Below, in pieces: positions 54,220-64,000 of a stretch of DNA of 64,000 nt. The notes under the pieces are model-generated. The model had not been told where the DNA came from. It saw only the letters and a program-made list of their open reading frames with translations, and did no database searches. This DNA comes from Polymyxa betae (Eukaryota > Endomyxa > Phytomyxea > Plasmodiophorida > Plasmodiophoridae). The position numbers were made by a program, and so were the translations under genes. The first letter of the stretch is position 1. Each line of letters starts with the position of its first letter. The stretch lies in the NCBI GenBank assembly GCA_003693705.1, contig RBZT01000546.1, positions 186,001 to 250,000 on the forward strand, given 5' to 3'.

Positions 54220-54677
54220 TTACAGATCGAGGCCTTCGTTTTCACGATCATCATTGCCATCTTGAATATCCTCCAAGTTAGGACCAGACTCAGGTATATA
54301 GACAGGTTGAGATTTTTGAATCGGTGCTTCGCCGTAGCCAGAAGCATGACTCCCACAACACTGCTCCAGCCTCTCTCTTAGCTTAGCAATCCGTTCTTCT
54401 TTCCTTTTAATCACGTCTTTATTCTCAATTCTGTACAATCAGGTTAGATTAGATGCGTCAGAAATCTATTATATACATCGCTTCATTATAAATAGGATCG
54501 GGAGGTGATGCCTCTAACAATTCCTGATAAAACAATTACGAAACCTGCATGGATGAATTGCGTTGGACACGTATGTACTTGGTTAGAACGAATCAAATGC
54601 TGAATCGATCGCTGTATCTCATCAATCTCTATGCGAATCAGTTCTGGATTCAGAGTCGTTTGCATGTTGTCTGCCAT
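54220..54677 (-). CDS. Small coiled-coil protein, 118 aa
   Basis: Three in-phase exons (54677-54579, 54523-54477, 54430-54220). Residues 10-90 form a helical coil: IRIEIDEIQRSIQHLIRSNQ, then a DPIYNEAI turn, then ENKDVIKRKEERIAKLRERL. The C-terminus is polar and acidic. The pattern (helix, D-P-x-Y turn, second helix) looks like a conserved small family, but I cannot name it. Confidence 0.6.
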
Positions 54678-54833
54678 TGCTTAAGCAAAAGCCTTGTTGG
54701 TCTACACAGTATAAACAGACGATATAATCTTTATGGTGATACGCAGTTTTATTTCCATTTTTAAATTGTGCTGGAGAGTAGGCAGACAAACCTTATAGGA
54801 GTATTATCATCAACAAGTCGTGGGATTTCGTTG

Positions 54834-55928
54834 TCACGGGTGGCTTTGGCGAGCTTCATTCGCATTTGCTATGACTGATGTCGGATTGTTCAACTCTCTA
54901 TCCTTCATGGAGTATTCGACAGCTTTAGGTGCACGGAATGGTGTTAGAATGTCATCCTGCTCTGAATAGGTCTGGAAATCAGCTTCGTCATTATCGCAGA
55001 CCCAAGCGTCGTCAACCTAAATAATGTAACAAATACCGTTTATCACACAATTTCTTGTATACCTGAAATAGCTCGCGAGCGATGTGCTTCACTACTCTTA
55101 AAATATGGCTGGCCTTTCCTGACCTCTTATGTTCGTTCTGTTTCGTGAGAAATCATCAGATTAACGTAATTTTGGATTGGTTAATTACCTTGAACGTTCT
55201 TCCGTAAATAGATTGAAGTCGAATCTTGAAGGCAGGTTTTTCGACATCTGTAGCGCCCTCGTTAACGGGTTGATGATATTCAAGAGCTACTAACATTGAG
55301 TATACAATTGCACGAACTGCAAGACTTTTCTTTGCTGCGAGTTCGCTGTTTTGGACAACTCTTTCGAGTAATGCAATTCCCCATTTAGCAATTGCTCGTT
55401 GAATGTGGAAGACATCCGGAGTAATGATTTGCTCAATGATTGAAGTTGCTTCTTTTAGCAATACTGCAGCAATGCAATCGACAAGAAGAAGATCTTGATC
55501 AGAAGTGGCAGATGTTAAATTGTGGTTGCTTGGCATGTTATTGAATATCTTGACTTTTGTTTCTTGCGTGAAGATTTGAGGACTGCAGAAATGGAATAGC
55601 TGCTTGAACTGCATCTGTGCTTGGGTTGTATATATAACTGACACCTAGCTATTGTTGATTTACAATTTGTCAGCAAACAACAGCATACTTGATACTGTTG
55701 ATTAGGAATGATATGACGCAGATAGGCTCGTGTTCCTGAATTGGATTCCGCCAAGATCCAATCGTGTCCATTCAATCGCCATTTCCGGCCGCTTATTCGG
55801 TAGTATACCTGGCACGAGTCGTTACTTTCAAGCCGCAGGGGTAATCCGGTAGTAGTTCCTATCAAAATTTTGATCGTATCTATCCCTTCGGTAAAAGCCT
55901 GAAGGCGAATCAAACCAGCCATAAACAT
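54834..55928 (-). CDS. Hypothetical protein, 298 aa, five exons
   Basis: Five exons (55928-55689, 55648-55555, 55493-55189, 55137-55063, 55016-54834) join in phase. No domain is recognised. The N-terminal third looks beta-rich (IKILIGTTTGLPLRLESND, WRLNGHDWILAESNSG), the middle is helical (IQRAIAKWGIALLERVV, AVRAIVYSMLVAL) and the C-terminus is acidic with a Trp (VDDAWVCDNDEADF). The second intron (55494-55554) was chosen because it restores a common frame; another splice is possible there. Confidence 0.55.
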
Positions 55929-56078
55929 AATACGAAATGATTAGCAATCCTGTCTCAGAGTCTCAACCCTAGAAAGAGATACCATAACTAACAACTGTTC
56001 ATATCAGTTTTTTTGATCTCAATGAAATCTGCAAAATCTAAATCTCTAAGCATGCAAACATGATTAAATAAGGCATCT

Positions 56079-58717
56079 TTATATGAGTAAAACCTCATCA
56101 TTTTGAGACCGTTCTATTCTTTCGTCAATCTTCTGTGCTACTGGTTTGACCTCCCTTTCCGATTCTAACGACGCCTATTATGAATATGAGATCAGTAGCC
56201 GTATGGAGAGAAACGCAGGATTACCAAAAGAACCATAAGGTCGCCATAATGAGATTTGAGCTCTTCATGTTCAGACTGTAGCTGCTCATAATTTTGTTGA
56301 AGTTCCTCGAAAGAAGCATGATGCTTCCCTTCCGTTAGACAGTTCAATTCCTTTTGCGCCAAATCCAGTCGATATCTTGTGAGAGCAGCTTCATCTGTCT
56401 TATCAGCTAATGCCTTTAACGCTGACGCCAAATCCGATTCCAGCTCTGCGATTTTGGATCTGGCCGCGATTAGTTCGTCTGATATTAACGACGACGGAAT
56501 CATTTTTGGTTCGGACGGAGCAGCATCGTCACGAAAAATAACCACCAAAGTGAGAATACGCGAATCACATAGATCAATAACTCGATTTGCTTGCTCAACA
56601 AAGTATGAGTCAAACAGCTGAAGCTTTGTGAGCAACATCGGCTCGTAAGACATCTCCAATCGCGGCTTTTGAAATTCTGCAGCTGATTGTAACATTGATA
56701 AACGCGACTTGAAGTTATCAACGCCGATTTGAACCATTATGATGCGATGAAGCAAAGAGTTGTAAATCTCAGGATCAGCCACATCAAGGCAGAAAGCCCA
56801 GAGCAGACAAGACAGCCCAGAAACTATGGGATCCATGGACTTCCACGATTGCCCAGCAAGGAGTGTTTCTGTAAGATGCGAGGCTTGCAATAGTGAATGT
56901 ACAGCTTCTTGAGAGCTAACGAGAAGTTCGCAGAGCAGAAGTAGTAAAGAGATACGAACGCGAGCATCCGCATGAGATGAATCAAATGCAACTTGAATGG
57001 TTCGAATGATGCTGTCAAACAAACGAGGAGCTGGTCTGTCATCAATTGGTACTGATAAAGCTGTAGTAAGAGCTATCTGCTTAGCAACATCATTACGACG
57101 CCTACAAGTGTTCAGTGTCTCTGCAAACGGGAATCTGACACAGCTTACGTTATGATAATTAGTATGCGACAGGTGGTCCAGAATAGTAAGCAGTCTCCGA
57201 GACATTTGATATCGTTTTGCCATCGAGACAAAGATTGAACCAACTCGGTTCCGAAGAGCCCGGTCCTATCAGAATCAGAATCAGGAGCCGGCGCCAAAGT
57301 TGAGACGGCAGATATTTGTGCAGGATGGTTTTGATAAAAAAAAGATTCCAAAACAAAGAGTGCATTGGAGCAGATAATGACATCGGCACCATTCATTGCT
57401 AAGCGAAGATGATAAACTGAGAGTGAGCACGAATTAATAGTGAGATCAGAAAATACTGAACATGAGCTTTTACAGCCAATAAGGGATCGACCGACAACTC
57501 TGAGAAGGGAACATTTCATTTCCAATGATACCATATCATGATCGATAACTTGATAAAGTGCATCAGCCATTCCTTGAGAAAAGAACTGAGATTGGAAAAT
57601 TCCTGGAATGCGACATACTTGGGAGATGACAGATAATGATAGTTCGAAGGAATGCACAATTTCTCGAGTAGATGATGATTCTACAGATTGTTCTGAATCC
57701 TGGTTCTCAGTTTTCGTAACATCATGAGAACCATTGCCACTTTTTAGAGCTTGCAAATTTAAGAGAAGGATTTTAGGAATACGCTGAATACAGCCTATTT
57801 CCCCAAAATACTTCACGTTGGAATCGGTGCCTTGAAGCAATAAAGCAATTAGCCTGTAGCAATCACAGGCAACAACTCCAGAGCCGCCCTCATCAGTGGC
57901 GATTTCTAGAAGTATCTCAAAAAGCCCATCAAAAACAGCAATCTTTTGTATGGTAGGATTGTCTTCAGCCAGCGCTTCGAGCAGCTAAAACAATCTTAGA
58001 TAACAATCAATAAAACATGAAACATGTTGAAATAACCAGAATAGCATCATTGCGAAGAATTTCTGGAGTGTTTATGAGAAGCTCCACGATGGATTTTACA
58101 AAACCAGAATGACAAAGAACGAATTCCTAATCCGTATAATTTAGGGATTATTTTCAACGGATTGCGATGCATTACTTGAACGCGAGTTCGCTGAAATTTC
58201 AGCGAGTTGAGAATTAATCGAAGAGCGAACAATCTAACCGGCAATGCACGAGGCTCAGTGAGACATTGATGGAAGTTGGTAAACAATCGGTCGCAATCCA
58301 GCATCATTTCAACATTTCTTGTAGCATATTCTTTTATATCCACAGTATCAACTTGCTCTGTAATTAAGCCAAATCAAAAACCAAGCTAAATGGTATGATA
58401 AAGCAATATATACCATCGGATGTAGTTCCCTCCGTTTTCTGTATTAAATCGCTGGTTAACGCTACCAGAGTTTTCATAATCTCAGAGCAGACGTCTTCAT
58501 CGTCTCGTTGATGATCATTCTCAATTATATCGACGAGTGCCTTGGTCAAGACCTCAGCCACACGAGATTCAGTAAGATCCGGAAGCGGCAGTTCAGCCAG
58601 CTGCTGAAGAGCATCGATCTTCTCATCTATAACAGTGGAGTGCTGGACTCGCGATAATAATCTATCTATGGATCGAACGGTGTTGGATGCCGACCCCCCT
58701 GTCAAGAAGGAGAACAT
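56079..58717 (-). CDS. USO1: Vesicle tethering factor USO1/p115
   Basis: Multi-exon gene starting MFSFLTGGSASNTVRSIDRLLSRV. An armadillo-like head runs through most of it, with family blocks SNALFVLESFFYQNHPAQISAVSTL, GLFGTELVQSLSRW and KQIALTTALSVP in p115 order. A single coiled coil of about 90 residues follows (SKIAELESDLASALKALAD, ELQQNYEQLQSEHEEL), then a short last exon ending at the stop 56079-56081. USO1/p115 tethers COPII vesicles to the Golgi and binds Rab1. The tail is much shorter than in animals or yeast, and the C-terminal end is only mildly acidic. Confidence 0.85.
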
Positions 58718-58926
58718 GAGACAAGTGCCTGTCTATCAGCAGCTGATAGTTACTACTGATAGTTACTACTTGTAATTGTAAGCTGCTTGCTGGCAGTACC
58801 AGCATCATAGACTGATGACATTGGGACCCTTCAAGCAGGCCTCCGCTCCGCAAACAACCAAATAGGTAGCTACATATTCAATCGCAATAATACAACGTAT
58901 ATCATTACATTGGCGTTTAGTATGAT

Positions 58927-59889
58927 TCAAACGATTCGTTCCAGTTCGGTTGCATAACCAAGAGTGTGCTTCATAAGCTCGTGAGCAGGAATATAGAATG
59001 TCTGGTCTGCAGCCGGTCGAAACTCGATCGTGTTGTTCTTGATTTGCCAGCCACGGCTGGTGCAGAATTCGCCTAGCTTCTGTGCATCTGATAATTTTAA
59101 CAATTTCAGAGCATCGTTAACAGATAATTGCTGATATGCTTTCTCGGCGCATTCAGCAATGTTGTCTCTAGCAGCATTTACGAGAAAGTCGACAAAGAAC
59201 TTATATTCTGGGAATGGGACGTTAGAACTAGCGTCCCAAAGAGCTCTGTAACTTCCTTCCATTAATTCCTGCTCCAATGTAATGGGATATGCAATAAATT
59301 CGTTGCTGTGCGAATGAATTGGTAGAAGTTCAAACTCGGTATGGAATTCAGCGATTCGGGATTGTGCCAATAATTTGAGGAGATGCAGGCCCAAAATTGG
59401 CCATTTCTTTGGCGATTCAGGCAAGGAAGCGCTAAAAAACTCTGGCTTAAATTTTGGCAAAACGGCAGAACGAAATTTCCTACGCATAATCAAAGTAGTA
59501 GGGCTTCAGCTGGACAAAATTCAACTCAAAAGACTCGAGATCTTTCTGATGAAGACTAACAAGCACTGCTAACTCGTATCCCTGCCCTAAAAACCAGTTC
59601 ATACGAAAATCGAAGAGCAAATAATAGATGAATTACGAGCTGTTAAAAGATGCTGCCGAACTTCAGCATTATTGAGATCGACTGGAGGGGTAATAGGCAA
59701 TTTCAACAGGCTCAGCTAAAAAAAAAAAAAATGTCATTCCAAACGAATTGCAGATAGATACGAACTGATTAAGGGATATGGTTCACATACCTTGAAAGAA
59801 TTCACCAGAGTCTGGCATTTGTTGAAATCAGGGGTTTTGCTGGAGAAAGCGGCTTGTAAGTCCTTGAGAATCTTGGCACATTCGGTCAT
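58927..59889 (-). CDS. RPN12: 26S proteasome regulatory lid subunit RPN12 (PSMD8)
   Basis: Four in-phase exons (59889-59791, 59715-59637, 59586-59484, 59431-58927) give 261 aa, the usual length. Key segments: QLKPYYFDYA; ILGLHLLKLLAQSRIAEFHTEFELLP; TLEQELMEGSYRALW; the PCI fold over about residues 130-240; and the ending LGYATELERIV, like the family's C-terminus. RPN12 locks the lid onto the proteasome. The first intron has a 14-nt T tract before its acceptor. The gene is divergent from CSN3. Confidence 0.94.
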
Positions 59890-60008
59890 GGCTGGTGTGT
59901 AATGAGATCACAAGATAAACAAGTGACAAGGACCAGATAGACGATCAATAGCAACAGAGGCTAGATGTATAGAGATATGTGATACAATCGAGATGTCACG
60001 TAATTCCA

Positions 60009-60044
60009 CACTCTCACTCTCTCTCTCTCTCTCTCTCGCTCTCT
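60009..60044. repeat. (CT)n microsatellite in a divergent promoter region
   Basis: A CT-rich tract of about 36 bp lies within the 543-bp region 59890-60432 between RPN12 and CSN3, about 120 bp from the RPN12 start. The rest of that region is AT-rich and featureless. Confidence 0.85.
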
Positions 60045-60432
60045 ATCCCGTAGTTAGACTCAATAATCATACAATCAGGTTCACATTCTCATATGTGTGA
60101 ACTCAGTTCGGTTCCAAAAATTGATTGGTACATTTTCACTGAGATTCATGTTTATTTTCACTCATTAGATTGAGCAATGTTATCAGCCTTGCTTCATTCA
60201 ATGGCGTATCGCATTTTTTTAGAAAATAATACGAAGCTAATTACTGGAAGTTTTGCATTCAGTATAATGCATTACTGATTAACAATGAATAATTAATAGT
60301 TGATGTATAATTTCTGACAGGCTGCTAATAATGGAGTAGTGAAATCCCGTTGACACTATGTAGTGCGGTGTAATCGGTGTCGGCCGTCAGCCTCATTTGT
60401 TAGTTTCATAGAATTTATTCGCAAGTAGCTAG

Positions 60433-61924
60433 ATGCATCCAGAATCTCATGCATCTGCTAGTCCAAGGAAGCCTAATGCTGATTCAATGAAACATGTGAA
60501 GGAGGAGATGACGGTCAAGGCCGAGAAAAGCTTTCGTGATCACTGCTTCTTCTCATCTCTGGAACCCATCGTTCAGGTGTTTGTCCTGTAGGTCTTGTAA
60601 ATATCTTTAATTTTGCATTCATCTTGTTTACCTTTAGTTTAGAGATTCAATGCTGAGCGTAAAAAAGTTATCAATCGATTATCGTAAGGCGTTCCTCACC
60701 TGCTGTCTGAACTTTTTGAATTCGGCAAACAACGATTCCTTCGAGGCTGCACCCCCTAAAGGTTTACAGTACACATCTGGTCTGTAGCCGATTTTCTAAT
60801 TCTTTATCTTGAAGTGATGCATATCGTGCGCTCTTTTGTTCAATCTGATTTCATCTCGATGCCGGAAACTAGAGCCATTGTTCTACCTTTAAGGCGTTGC
60901 TTGGAACGTATTGTTGCTGATAGACATGCCATTACTGCCTTACATGCCGTCTTTGTCCAACTTTGTGTATCACTTGGTAAACTTATTGCCCTACGGGTGG
61001 TTCCCAAATATTTATTGTGAATGCTTTTCCAGATATGTATGATGTGGCATTGCCCTTGGTTTCATCACCTATCTATGACATTCATTCGACTTTTCTTCCT
61101 ACATCACTGGAGTATTTGTCGTTTCATTACTTCTCAGGACTCGTTTATGCCGCCTTCAAACGATTCGATAAAGCTTTATCTAGTTTTGATCTTGCCATCG
61201 GTGCCATTTCTGTCCAGATCAGCGCCATTCAGATTGCTGCATATAAGAAACGTGTGCTAATCGACATCATTGTGAATGGTTCTCATACACCATTGACCAA
61301 GCTAATATCTCCAATTGTCGTGAAAAACATCGAGACTTTATCAGCACCTTATCATCAGTTTACAGTTTCTGCTGCCCTTGGGCATCAATCGTTAGAAACT
61401 TCGTTTCGGGAGCATCAAGGCCAGCTTTTGCAAGATGGCAATATTGGCCTCGCCAAGCAGGCTCTCTCGTCTATACAGAAAATGCAAATTGCCAAATTGG
61501 CTGGATCATATATGACGCTATCGCTGTTTGAAATTGCCAAAATGATTGGCATCGAGAACTTGGCTTCTGTAGAGGACATTGTCCTCTGTATGATTGAAGA
61601 GGGTTCTATCAATGCCACCATTGATCAGTCCAGGCAGATGCTAACGTTCTTTGATGATTCCGGTACTTTCGCAGATCAGGTCTGTATCCATAGCATCCTT
61701 TAAGTTCTACACTTAAACTGGGAATTTAGGAATCATTGGATAAATTGTTCGAGCAGTTGCAAGAGATAAGTGCTGCTCACGATCGTGTTCTGGCTAAGAA
61801 TATAGCCTTAGCTACAGATAATAGGTTCTTATCCAAATCAGTTGAGAGCCATTCAAACCCTGAAGCTGGCATGTTTTCCACCTCAGAAATGCCTTTTAGT
61901 GATATGCATCAACTTTTTGGATGA
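60433..61924 (+). CDS. CSN3: COP9 signalosome subunit 3
   Basis: Five in-phase exons (60433-60576, 60638-60779, 60815-60976, 61033-61679, 61730-61924) give 429 aa, matching the family's about 420. Blocks in order: HYFSGLVYAAFKRFDKALSSFDLAI, ISAIQIAAYKKRVLI, SAPYHQFTVSA, then the PCI domain with NIGLAKQALSSIQKMQIAKLAGSYMTLSL, IVLCMIEEGSINATIDQSRQML and TFFDD. The signalosome removes NEDD8 from cullins. The N-terminal exon (MHPESHASASPRKP...) is not conserved and is the least certain part. Confidence 0.93.
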
Positions 61925-62167
61925 TTCCTGTATTTGGCTGATGAATAAATTCCTGAGATGATTACTTTATTTTATATTATTTTGATAATATCGTATCAAT
62001 GGCTTCTTTCATGTACCAACTGTTCAGAAAACGTGAAATGTGAATCTGATACCTGATTGATCCGCAGTGTCAAAGATTTAACGTTTACGCTGTTATAGAA
62101 ATCGTTTTCCGATATTCGATTTGGGGTGACCTGCTTTTAACAGTATCTGTAATCAGCCATCTATTGA

Positions 62168-62788
62168 ATGGAGTCGACCATCTATGCCCAGGCTTCTTGC
62201 TCAAATCTCCATCCTGATTCTGATTTCTTTAACAATGCTCCAGTTATTCCCATTTATTCACTGCCTTTTGCCCCACCAGACCTTCAAGGTAGTTTGCTGT
62301 TCTATATTAATAAGTTATGCTTATCGCCTTGATAAGGTCAAAGGAAATCCGACCCATTTCAAGATTCAATATTGAATCTCAGCATTGTAATTTGAAATGA
62401 ATCTGCTTCGTTATGTAAATAATGACAAACTGAGTCTTAGGCAAGCCGAAATGCATCCGTATCAGTAGGAAACCAGAATCTATCCACAACCGGCAGAGGC
62501 AGATATACAAAATCATCTGTATTCGTTGAACCTTTTTCAATTCGTATTAACAATAAGCCTTCCTTGAAAGAACAATGGGAAAAAGAGAGAGCCGAGGTCA
62601 AAGCCAAGAAAGCAGCCAAAGAGAAACAAGCCAGCCAGCCGTTTGAAAACCCACGATGGGCAGAGCCTCAAATCTCCAACGACTCTGCTGACAGGATCAG
62701 GGTTTCATCGTCTTCCAGTCTTCATCGCAGAATCGTCACTAATCCGATCGACACTTCAAATGCCAGGCGTTTCAATCTTGATAACTAA
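62168..62788 (+). CDS. Hypothetical basic protein, 172 aa
   Basis: Three in-phase exons (62168-62288, 62337-62386, 62441-62788). The N-terminus is neutral and Pro-rich. The middle is Ser/Asn-rich, then comes a charged helix (KEQWEKERAEVKAKKAAKEK), then a polar tail with PRWAEPQ. Low-complexity composition; no family recognised. Confidence 0.5.
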
Positions 62789-62980
62789 AATCTATATATA
62801 GGAGCACGCTGTCTTTGTTGGCCATGACGATTAATAATCGAATGCTGTTGTCGTCGTGAGTTGAACGTAGTCCAGTAAGATTATGTTGGAAATCAATTTC
62901 GATGAGCGTATATGCAAGGTCAGGTATGGCCAGACAGAACTGGTGTTGGCTAGTCGCACCGCCCAGACGTCCCTTTAGAC

Positions 62981-63550
62981 TTATTGCGGAGGTGAAAGTT
63001 CTGACTGCTGCCAGAATGAACCGTCAGTCAAGCATGAGCGTCACCTCCTGCGTTCGGTCAACATGGCAACAAACGGCATGTCCTTCTTGCCATACATCGC
63101 TCATTTCCCATTTAGCATTGAACAGTCATCGACAACGGGAACCCGTTACTCCCTACCGATTCCATCCCTTGACAAGACTGCTGAGCGTTCCCTGATTCTG
63201 ATCATACTTTCGCGTATCACTTCCTTCATTGCATATCGCTTTTTATCGGCGTGCACGATTGTCGCCTTGTCACTCGACAGCCTAATGATGGCTCTGGATG
63301 CTGATTTCCCGTATGGATTTTGGATTTGTTTCTTGCCAAATTTCTCTAAGGTAAATGTTCTCAGTGACAAAGATGAATCGGTCATCCAGTGCAAAACTGG
63401 CAATGACAAAGAGAATGGACTGCGTCTTTCGTTTTCAAGCAGTAAAGTTGAGATGAGGCGGGATTCGATCAGCATCAAACCGTCGTCTAAAATTTCAGTA
63501 ATGGGGCCAAGGGCCAGATCCGGATCCGATATTGAAAAGATGTACTGCAA
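62981..63550 (-). CDS. Unrecognised gene, partial model
   Basis: The 134-codon open frame (63550-63146) reads like protein: an acidic start (DPDLALGPITEILDDGL), then a basic helical part (KKRYAMKEVIRESMIRIRERS). A likely intron (donor GTAGGG, about 63151) and two short exons could end at a stop at 62981-62983. Exons to the right were not resolved; the overlapping plus-strand frame 63063-63803 looks less protein-like but is not excluded. Nothing could be supported in 63800-64000. Confidence 0.35.
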
Positions 63551-64000
63551 AATTTTCTTATCAGTAAATACAGTTCATCACTGCCGCTGTTCAAGGCATG
63601 GAATCAAAGCAAGCCTATCACCATCTGGTTTTTTTTCCAGATTGTTTAGACGCTTCAAAGCAGAATCGGATCCAGATGCGACCGTTTACACTGCTCCTTC
63701 TCTAGTTACAAGGTCATGTATGAATGACACCAGCAGTCGGAGATGGTTCTGGCCGGCTAGGAGAAGCAGGACATATTACACAGTGACGACGTCCAAGACT
63801 TAATTCCTTAATCATGATTTGAATATTGGTGGTCTTCATTATGGCATTTTTGTGTCTAGATAACTTTATTACAGAACACTCAATGCACTTTGAAAGAGAC
63901 ATAAATAAATAATTAATATGATAGAATACATTTGAGTAGTTAATTCTACCGTGTTGGAGCGTTTTGGGGTGATGAAAAGAAGGCACTTTGCTGTACCGGA

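Noticed and set aside
59711..59732. Poly-A run as a possible retroposon tail
   Set aside because: On the gene's strand it is the T-rich polypyrimidine tract directly before the RPN12 exon 2 acceptor.
63063..63803. Plus-strand 246-codon frame at the right edge
   Set aside because: Its residue pattern is less protein-like than the overlapping minus-strand frame, though neither is settled.

Overview
This is nuclear DNA of a compact, intron-bearing eukaryote. About 27 protein-coding genes can be traced. Most are split by short GT-AG introns (typically 34-75 nt, usually near 50) and lie close together on both strands. I found no rRNA, tRNA, CRISPR array or intact transposon. Three genes belong to the cilium/flagellum: a MAPK15/ERK7-type kinase, the intraflagellar transport subunit IFT25, and a SPATA17-like IQ protein. 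THOC6 is also present; budding yeast lacks it. The organism therefore builds a flagellum. A zoosporic (chytrid-like) fungus or another flagellated opisthokont-grade protist fits best, but the sequence alone does not settle the lineage.

Layout: 0-8.7 kb holds a GYP1/TBC1D22 Rab-GAP, three unrecognised genes and the convergent MAPK15/IFT25 pair; 2.9-8.6 kb looks richer in CpG than the rest. 8.9-16 kb holds a PH-domain protein with an internal duplication, THOC6, an odd BSD (SYAP1-like)-Gfo/Idh/MocA fusion, a UBE2E-type E2 and a small acidic protein. 16-27.4 kb holds a SAPS protein (PP6/Sit4 regulator), PRP18, a long coiled-coil protein, cyclase-associated protein (CAP), a basic hypothetical protein and a membrane protein. 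27.6-32.2 kb holds mitochondrial-type leucyl-tRNA synthetase and DPH3, separated by a degenerate repeat field.

32.4-49.8 kb is one giant gene (8 exons, 5,677 codons before the stop, all exon phases consistent). It encodes a HECT E3 ubiquitin ligase combining a CUB-like module, a RanBP2 zinc finger, four F5/8C-like (discoidin) modules, two SPRY domains, an RCC1 propeller, two LamG-like modules and two UBA-like motifs. It is the outstanding object of the window.

50.4-64 kb holds a SPATA17-like gene, a possible micro-gene, ALG11, two small unknown genes, the tether USO1/p115, then divergent RPN12 (proteasome lid) and CSN3 (COP9 signalosome) genes, and two unrecognised genes at the right edge. 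Ubiquitin/proteasome functions recur (E2, HECT E3, RPN12, CSN3), but nothing suggests co-regulation beyond proximity. Exon coordinates given were checked by hand for splice sites and reading phase; where only a span is given, the internal exons are less certain.
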